Shown here in pieces: positions 5,335-9,814 of a stretch of 9,814 nucleotides of DNA. Made by a program: the position numbers and the translations under genes. How positions within the stretch are numbered: the first letter of the stretch is position 1; every line of letters starts with the position of its first letter. The stretch is from Peptococcaceae bacterium UBA2264 (GTDB lineage: Bacteria > Bacillota > Desulfitobacteriia > Desulfitobacteriales > Desulfitobacteriaceae), in assembly GCA_002347475.1 (NCBI GenBank), contig DDXI01000051.1, forward strand, positions 1 through 9,814. Reading direction: 5' to 3'. The notes beneath the pieces are model-generated. The model did not search any database, was not told the DNA's origin, and worked only from the letters and a program-made list of their open reading frames with translations.

Positions 5335-7758
5335 TTACCCACACTTGGAGTACCCGCAATGTATACAAACTACACAGCCACTTTCATAGTTAACACTACC
5401 ACCACACTCCGGACAGGCATTATCCACGGCCACCCCATCCCGAGCTATTTTGACTACTGCTTTTTCCGCCTTCGTCATACCAGCTGCAGGTATTATTCGG
5501 GGATCATCTGTGCCCGAGACATTATAGTGTACACCGTTGTTAATGCTGAGATTATTACCATTGCCAGTCCCACCGACATCATTATATTTCTTTATAACCC
5601 GGGCAATGGCATCCGGACAGGAAGTTACATTAACTCCTTCCCGGCGAATACAGGCTGGACAGCGTATACCCTTTATTTGTTCAATAATGGCATCCACAGA
5701 TATACCGGAACGCAGGCTGATCGAAATAAGTCTGGCTGTAGCCTCCGACTGGGAGGAACAGCCTCCGGCTCGGCCGGTATTGGTAAATACTTCACAAATA
5801 CCTTTATCATCAGCATTAACACTCACATAAAGGGTCCCGCAGCCTATTTTAATCTTTTCGGTCACACCCGCAGTAACTGAAGGGCGCGGACGCGGCATAA
5901 CTGTATTAACTTCCGGCACAAAAGGCGATTTCGGCGGGATTACAGTCTGTGAAGTCACAGTATTACCAGTCTCGGATTGGGAGGAAGCCGCCGCTGTTCC
6001 GGAAGACAAGACCTGCTCATCCCTGCTTCTGTCCCGGTAGACTGTCAAGCCCTTGCAGTTTAAATCATAAGCCAGACGATAAGCCTCGGCTATATCCTCA
6101 CGGGTAGCTGTATTGGCAAAATTGATGGTCTTGGAAACAGCATTGTCCACATATTTTTGAACTGCAGCCTGTATCCGGATATGCCACTCGGGGGCAATCT
6201 CCTGTGCTGTAATAAATACTTCCTGTACCCAATTGGGAACCTCCGGCAAACCCAGGACAGTCCCTTGCGAGGCAATCTTTTCTGCCAGTCCGGGTGAATC
6301 AAAGCCATATTCCCGGGCAAACTCTTCGAAAATCGGATTAACTTCCACTAAGGAAGTTCCGTCCATAACTGTCTTGGTATAAGCCACAGCAAATAAGGGT
6401 TCAACGCCGCTGGATACACCGCAGATCATCGAAATTGTTCCTGTAGGAGCGATTGTTGTCAATGTGGCATTACGCAGTTTCATAACACCATCGTAAATTG
6501 ATCCGGTGAAATTAGGAAAAGTTCCCCGTTCCTCTGCCAGACACTGTGACTCCAGCCGCGCTTCTGTCTGAATGAAGCGCATAACCTTCTCCGCACACTC
6601 CGCAGCATCCTCTGAGGCATAGGAAATCTGCATCAGAATCAACATATCAGCAAATCCCATCACACCCAGTCCGATCTTGCGATTTCCTTTAGCCATTTCT
6701 TCAATAACAGCCAAGGGATACTGATTAGCATCAATAACATCATCCAAAAAACGAACTGCCAGGCGAACCGTCCGCGCCAATTTGTCCCAATCCACGACGA
6801 TTTTACCGTTTTTCTCCTTCACCATCAGTTTCAGGTTTATTGAACCCAGATTACAGGCTTCATTGGGAAGCAGGGGCTGCTCCCCGCAGGGATTGGTAGC
6901 TTCAATCTCACCTATGAGGGGCGTAGGATTATCCTTATTCAATCTGTCCAGAAAAACGATCCCGGGCTCACCGTTGCGCCAGGCATGATCAACTATCTTG
7001 CTGAAGACATCCTTTGCTGATAATTGTCCGGTGATATTACCAGTATGCGGATCAATCAGATCATATGAACTGCCCTGAAAAACTGCCTCCATAAAGGCCT
7101 CGGTAACACCTACAGATATATTAAAATTTGTTATTTCTTTATTATCTTCCTTACACTGGATAAACTCAATAATATCCGGATGATCGACTCTTAGAATCCC
7201 CATATTGGCCCCCCGACGGGTTCCACCTTGTTTAACTGCTTCTGTTGCCGCATTAAATACTTTCATAAAGGAAACCGGCCCGGAAGCAACTCCGCCTGTC
7301 GAACGTACAGCACTGTTTTTGGGACGAAGCCTTGAAAAACTAAAACCCGTTCCCCCGCCAGACTTATGGATAATAGCAGCATTCTTGATAGCATCAAAAA
7401 TATCTTCCATTGAGTCATTCACAGGCAAAACAAAGCAGGCACTCAATTGGCCCAGATCTCTTCCGGCATTCATCAAAGTTGGCGAATTAGGCATATATTC
7501 GAGGTTGGCCATTAGCGCATAAAAGTCTTTGGTCAGTGCCTGAATTTCTTCTTCATTTTTCTGATATTTCTTCTCTATTCCTGCCACAACCGCAGCCACG
7601 CGATAGAACATATCCTCTGGAGTTTCAATAACCTGGCCTTTCTCCTGTTTCAAATAACGTCTTTCCAGGATAACCCTGGCATTTGGTGTTAATACGGCTC
7701 TCTGCCATGATGGCGGTACTTTTTCTGTAAAACTCAACACTAACTCCCCCAGCTCCAT
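5335..7758 (-). CDS. nrdJ: Adenosylcobalamin-dependent (class II) ribonucleoside reductase
   Basis: A full-length 807-residue protein that makes deoxyribonucleotides by radical chemistry started by coenzyme B12, so it needs neither oxygen nor a small subunit. The alpha/beta barrel shows NPCGE (289-293), with radical-site C291 and partners N289 and E293. The redox pair is C108 (LSACFV) and C302 (NEACNLGS). APTGTISMICGVSSG (437-451) is the phosphate-binding loop. Residues 633-725 match the TSCPD domain (T712-D716), and the end is a zinc-ribbon-like tail with C782, C785, C795, C798, C801 and C806, which probably re-reduces the active site. Low-complexity linkers lie at 580-630 and 727-760. There is no N-terminal ATP-cone. 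ATG 7758 lacks a ribosome site at normal distance; GGGGGAG (7750-7744) would better serve TTG 7737, giving 800 residues. It follows nrdR by 116 nt, probably as one operon. Confidence 0.97.
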   Translation of the reverse strand: MELGELVLSFTEKVPPSWQRAVLTPNARVILERRYLKQEKGQVIETPEDMFYRVAAVVAGIEKKYQKNEEEIQALTKDFYALMANLEYMPNSPTLMNAGRDLGQLSACFVLPVNDSMEDIFDAIKNAAIIHKSGGGTGFSFSRLRPKNSAVRSTGGVASGPVSFMKVFNAATEAVKQGGTRRGANMGILRVDHPDIIEFIQCKEDNKEITNFNISVGVTEAFMEAVFQGSSYDLIDPHTGNITGQLSAKDVFSKIVDHAWRNGEPGIVFLDRLNKDNPTPLIGEIEATNPCGEQPLLPNEACNLGSINLKLMVKEKNGKIVVDWDKLARTVRLAVRFLDDVIDANQYPLAVIEEMAKGNRKIGLGVMGFADMLILMQISYASEDAAECAEKVMRFIQTEARLESQCLAEERGTFPNFTGSIYDGVMKLRNATLTTIAPTGTISMICGVSSGVEPLFAVAYTKTVMDGTSLVEVNPIFEEFAREYGFDSPGLAEKIASQGTVLGLPEVPNWVQEVFITAQEIAPEWHIRIQAAVQKYVDNAVSKTINFANTATREDIAEAYRLAYDLNCKGLTVYRDRSRDEQVLSSGTAAASSQSETGNTVTSQTVIPPKSPFVPEVNTVMPRPRPSVTAGVTEKIKIGCGTLYVSVNADDKGICEVFTNTGRAGGCSSQSEATARLISISLRSGISVDAIIEQIKGIRCPACIRREGVNVTSCPDAIARVIKKYNDVGGTGNGNNLSINNGVHYNVSGTDDPRIIPAAGMTKAEKAVVKIARDGVAVDNACPECGGSVNYESGCVVCIHCGYSKCG

Positions 7759-7788
7759 ATTTTATCCATGAGTTTTATTACCAATCTC

Positions 7789-7810
7789 CTTTTATCCTGC
7801 TTTTATCCTG
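7789..7810 (-). repeat. Perfect 11-bp tandem repeat upstream of nrdJ
   Basis: Two copies of CAGGATAAAAG (minus strand) lie back to back in the nrdR-nrdJ spacer. The same spacer carries AGGAGATTG twice (7790-7782 and 7849-7841), so part of it looks duplicated. No terminator or NrdR box is visible here. Confidence 0.75.
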
Positions 7811-7874
7811 TCAGTTTTTATTCTCATTTTTTTACTTCTTCAATCTCCTCTGATCTTAAATACTTTTTATTTTA

Positions 7875-8333
7875 TTAGTCTTTTCTTTTAACCAGTTCCT
7901 GAAGCTCCCGCATAAAATGCTGGACATCCGTAAATTGGCGATATACGGAAGCAAAACGAATATAAGCTATCTCATCCAAAGCAAACAGCCGCTCCATTAC
8001 CGCCTCACCGATTTCCTCACTGGAAACTTCCGATTCGTGACTGTTTCTTAACTCCTTTTCAATATTATAGACAACCTCCTCGATCTCTTCCATGGAGATC
8101 GGCCGCTTTTCGCAGGCCCTTAACATTCCCCCAATAATTTTCGCCCGGGAAAATTTCTCACGCCGGCCATCTTTCTTGACTACAATTAAAGGAGTATATT
8201 CATATTTTTCGTAAGTGGTAAAACGGCGCAGACAGCTGTCACACTCTCTGCGTCTCCTCACTACGGTTCCTTCTTCAACCTGGCGGGAATCCAGAACCTT
8301 GGTGTCCTCGTTATTACAAAAAGGGCATTTCAA
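7875..8333 (-). CDS. nrdR: Transcriptional repressor NrdR
   Basis: At 152 residues it is the usual NrdR length. It has an N-terminal zinc ribbon (C3, C6, C31, C34, with the arginine run 26-29 that contacts DNA) and an ATP-cone from about residue 47 (TPLIVVKKDGRREKFSR) to 139. NrdR binds paired boxes before ribonucleotide reductase genes and represses them according to bound ATP/dATP. The start is TTG 8333, reading MKCPFC as family members do, with GGGGGTG 5 nt upstream. A longer frame from 8372 would add 13 residues foreign to the family and place its start inside the promoter. It precedes nrdJ, its probable target, on the same strand, and two likely boxes overlap its own promoter and ribosome site, suggesting that it represses itself and nrdJ together. 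Confidence 0.96.
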   Translation of the reverse strand: MKCPFCNNEDTKVLDSRQVEEGTVVRRRRECDSCLRRFTTYEKYEYTPLIVVKKDGRREKFSRAKIIGGMLRACEKRPISMEEIEEVVYNIEKELRNSHESEVSSEEIGEAVMERLFALDEIAYIRFASVYRQFTDVQHFMRELQELVKRKD

Positions 8334-8336
8334 CTT

Positions 8337-8345
8337 ATCACCCCC
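8337..8345 (-). promoter_or_regulatory. Ribosome binding site deciding the nrdR start
   Basis: GGGGGTGAT before the TTG at 8333. It overlaps the downstream end of the second putative NrdR box. Confidence 0.7.
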
Positions 8346-8356
8346 ATATGTAGTAT
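8341..8356 (-). promoter_or_regulatory. Putative NrdR box 2 (weaker)
   Basis: ATACTACATATGGGGG matches about 11 of 16 positions of the NrdR consensus as I recall it (acaCwAtATaTwGtgt). It begins exactly 32 bp after box 1, the three-helical-turn spacing usual for NrdR box pairs, and it covers the probable transcription start near 8355. On its own it would be too weak to call. Confidence 0.5.
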
Positions 8357-8361
8357 CTATT

Positions 8362-8391
8362 ATTTTAGTCACACTCCATATAATGTGTCAA
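8362..8391 (-). promoter_or_regulatory. Sigma-A promoter of nrdR-nrdJ
   Basis: A consensus -35 TTGACA (8391-8386) and a -10 TAAAAT (8367-8362, 5 of 6) are 18 bp apart. Transcription would start near 8355, about 22 nt before the TTG start of nrdR. Confidence 0.75.
8373..8388 (-). promoter_or_regulatory. Putative NrdR box 1
   Basis: ACACATTATATGGAGT matches about 13 of 16 positions of the remembered NrdR consensus. It overlaps the -35 element and the promoter spacer, so bound NrdR would block RNA polymerase. Confidence 0.65.
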
Positions 8392-8497
8392 ACCCTGTTT
8401 AACTATAATAAATCAGTCTCTGTTCAGCTAGGTTGCTCTATGTCCCTTATCCTCTTTCTTTGGTATACTTTTTTCATTGCCTGAGAATCTGGCCAAG

Positions 8498-8533
8498 TTT
8501 TCAGATCAGGCCTGATGATGACTGATCTGAAAA
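8498..8533. repeat. Perfect 12-bp inverted repeat with a nested palindrome
   Basis: TTTTCAGATCAG (8498-8509) and CTGATCTGAAAA (8522-8533) are perfect inverted repeats with a 12-nt loop. A 12-bp palindrome, ATCAGGCCTGAT, overlaps the left arm, so two folds compete. There is no T-run after the stem on either strand beyond the arms themselves. Confidence 0.7.
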
Positions 8534-8536
8534 TAG

Positions 8537-8592
8537 ACCCCAAATAGCAATAAAGATAAACTTGCCGTTTTGGGGTAAGCTTATCTTTATTG
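8537..8592. terminator. Long AT-rich hairpin, possible terminator of the helicase gene
   Basis: A 16-bp stem with one mismatch pairs 8548-8563 with 8577-8592. Its loop contains TTTGGGGT (8569-8576), which can instead pair with ACCCCAAA (8537-8544), giving competing or pseudoknotted folds. It lies 45 nt beyond the helicase stop on the minus strand. The arms are U-rich but no clean T-run follows, so termination is plausible rather than clear. Confidence 0.4.
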
Positions 8593-8636
8593 GGTAAATA
8601 TCTTCATTGCTTTTTTAATAACATACAGCCATGATC

Positions 8637-9814
8637 TTATTTGGGAAATTGGCGTTTACCTGGGAGAGGTGCGCGTGTCCCTTTCTTTTCCTCACTCAAT
8701 ACCGGCTTTTTCTTAACATCAATTATTTTTCCCCTCAACATATCTTGCTTGGTGACAGCAATGTTAAAGGTCTTTTCAACCTTCTCTATGAGGGGAAGTT
8801 CTTTTTGATTAACAATGGATATTGCGATTCCGCTTGATCCAGCCCTGCCTGTTCGACCCACCCTATGAAGATAGAACTGTGGATCTTCGGGAAAATCTAA
8901 ATTAATAATATGGGAGACATCTTTAATATCCAAACCCCTGGCTGCCAGGTCTGAGGCTACAAGTAAAGTGACTTTGCCGCTTCTGAAGTCCTCCATTGCG
9001 GTTCTGCGCTCATCCTTTCTCGAACTGCCATGTAATCCTTCTGCTTCTAAACCATGATATTTGAGTTTCTCCACTATTAATTTGATTTCTTCACTTTTAT
9101 TAATGAAGATCAACGCTTTCACAGGGTTTAACAGCCGAATAATTTTCCTTAGTATTTCGAACTTGTCTCTTTGCTCAGCTAATATATACCTGTGCTCTAT
9201 ATTGGGAACAATCATAGCCTTCTGAGTAATACGGATAAACTCCGGGTTTTTCAGTGTCTGCGCAAGCTTTTTTACGATTCCCTCAGTTAAAGTTGCTGAA
9301 AAAAGCATAAGTTGTCTGTCTCTCATAGTTGTCTTGATCACAGCTTTGACAGTTGCTGCATTATTATCATCCAATAAGCGATCAGCTTCATCCAGCACAA
9401 TTGTCTTGATTGTTTGGGCATTGATCTTTTTCTTCCGGATCAGTTCAAGAATTCGACCGCCGGAACCTACAAGAATATGCGGCTTCTCTTTAAGCTTCTC
9501 AATTTGCCGAGTAATATTGACATTCCCTATGATCAGAGCTGCTTTTATCTCCAGTCCTGAATTCTTTATCAAAATTTCAATTTGTCTTTGTATTTGTACA
9601 GCCAACTCATGGGTCGGCGAAAGAATAATGGCTTGTGCTTCCCTCTTCTGAGGATCTGTCTTCTGTAATATTGGCAGCAGATAGGCCAGTGTTTTACCGC
9701 TGCCGGTCTCAGATTGGCCTAAAATATCTCTATTTTCCAAAGCAAAAGGAATCACCTTCTCCTGGATCGCTGTTGGTTCAACAATTCCTTCTTTTTTTAA
9801 GGCAGCCACCAAGG
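8637..9814 (-). CDS. DEAD-box ATP-dependent RNA helicase, YfmL-like (start beyond the window)
   Basis: 392 codons are visible. The frame reaches the right edge without a convincing start, so the first residues, usually about 10-25 before the Q motif, are missing. Counting from the TTG at 9812, the order is Q motif EPTAIQ (12-17), motif I SETGSGKT (34-41), Ia PTHELAVQ (66-73), DEAD (141-144), SAT (172-174), LIFINK, ASDLAARGLDI (286-296) and HRVGRTGRAG (316-325): both RecA-like domains of an ATP-driven RNA unwinding enzyme. Motif Ib reads SGGR where most relatives have TPGR. The segments around Ib and IIKTTMRDRQLMLFSATL resemble B. subtilis YfmL, a helicase linked to ribosome assembly, as I recall its sequence. 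The tail is short and basic. The enzyme is cytoplasmic; assignment to the YfmL branch is inference. Confidence 0.93.
   Translation of the reverse strand, partial: LVAALKKEGIVEPTAIQEKVIPFALENRDILGQSETGSGKTLAYLLPILQKTDPQKREAQAIILSPTHELAVQIQRQIEILIKNSGLEIKAALIIGNVNITRQIEKLKEKPHILVGSGGRILELIRKKKINAQTIKTIVLDEADRLLDDNNAATVKAVIKTTMRDRQLMLFSATLTEGIVKKLAQTLKNPEFIRITQKAMIVPNIEHRYILAEQRDKFEILRKIIRLLNPVKALIFINKSEEIKLIVEKLKYHGLEAEGLHGSSRKDERRTAMEDFRSGKVTLLVASDLAARGLDIKDVSHIINLDFPEDPQFYLHRVGRTGRAGSSGIAISIVNQKELPLIEKVEKTFNIAVTKQDMLRGKIIDVKKKPVLSEEKKGTRAPLPGKRQFPK

Noticed and set aside
5359..5880. Long plus-strand open frames opposite the nrdJ C-terminus (also 5537-5830)
   Set aside because: Antisense to a clearly conserved gene; the translations are low in structure and have no ribosome site.
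7759..7874. Cobalamin riboswitch before nrdJ
   Set aside because: The 116-nt spacer is too short and A-rich, and shows no B12-box-like conserved segment or stable helices.
8334..8372. N-terminal extension of NrdR from a GTG at 8372
   Set aside because: It would lie within the promoter (start upstream of the predicted transcription start), lacks a ribosome site, and adds residues before the family-typical MKCPFC.
8424..8477. 17-codon basic minus-strand frame (starts MKKVYQRKR) upstream of the nrdR promoter
   Set aside because: The ATG has only an AGG two bases away and no properly spaced ribosome site, and no promoter is evident; too short to judge by coding signal.
8215..8484. 89-codon plus-strand frame over the nrdR start and promoter
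   Set aside because: Antisense shadow of nrdR with no ribosome site; the hydrophobic end comes from T-rich intergenic sequence.

Overview
The window looks like a chromosomal segment of a low-GC, Gram-positive anaerobe, probably a Clostridia/Peptococcaceae-type Firmicute. This is an inference from strong GGAGG-type ribosome sites, frequent TTG/GTG starts, a lipoprotein signal, a coenzyme B12-dependent (class II) ribonucleotide reductase next to nrdR, and a YfmL-like DEAD-box helicase. No rRNA, tRNA, CRISPR array, transposase or phage gene is visible.

Layout. (1) 1-66: the N-terminus of an unrecognised minus-strand gene with a strong ribosome site. (2) 67-379: divergent intergenic region with palindromes and a good plus-strand promoter. 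(3) 380-1842, plus: a translationally coupled pair, a cytidylate-kinase-like protein fused to a PD-(D/E)XK-like domain, then a phosphoribosyltransferase of the HPRT fold that has lost several hallmark catalytic residues. (4) 1854-3509, minus: a lone asparagine-synthase-like ATP-dependent ligase without the glutaminase cysteine, with its own promoter. (5) 3775-4347, plus: a lipoprotein of unknown function. (6) 4520-5005, minus: a small secreted or membrane-anchored protein with a lysozyme-like (SLT) look, bounded by terminators. (7) 5335-8333, minus: nrdR then nrdJ, preceded by a sigma-A promoter overlapped by two probable NrdR boxes, and followed by about 220 nt of structured untranslated sequence ending in a strong terminator. 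(8) 8392-8636: intergenic region with large inverted repeats. (9) 8637-9814, minus: a DEAD-box RNA helicase whose start lies beyond the window.

How the genes fit together. nrdR and nrdJ form a deoxynucleotide-synthesis unit: NrdJ reduces ribonucleotides and NrdR should repress the unit through the two boxes when (d)ATP signals sufficiency. The 380-1842 pair is the least ordinary part. Its ATGA overlap implies fixed co-expression of a nucleotide-kinase-like/nuclease-like fusion and a catalytically divergent phosphoribosyltransferase; what it does is not evident. The asparagine-synthase-like gene has no maturation partners or obvious precursor peptide beside it.

Several starts were moved inward from the longest open frame because the ribosome site lies inside the longer version: 380, 3509, 5005 and 8333. 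The nrdJ start remains uncertain.
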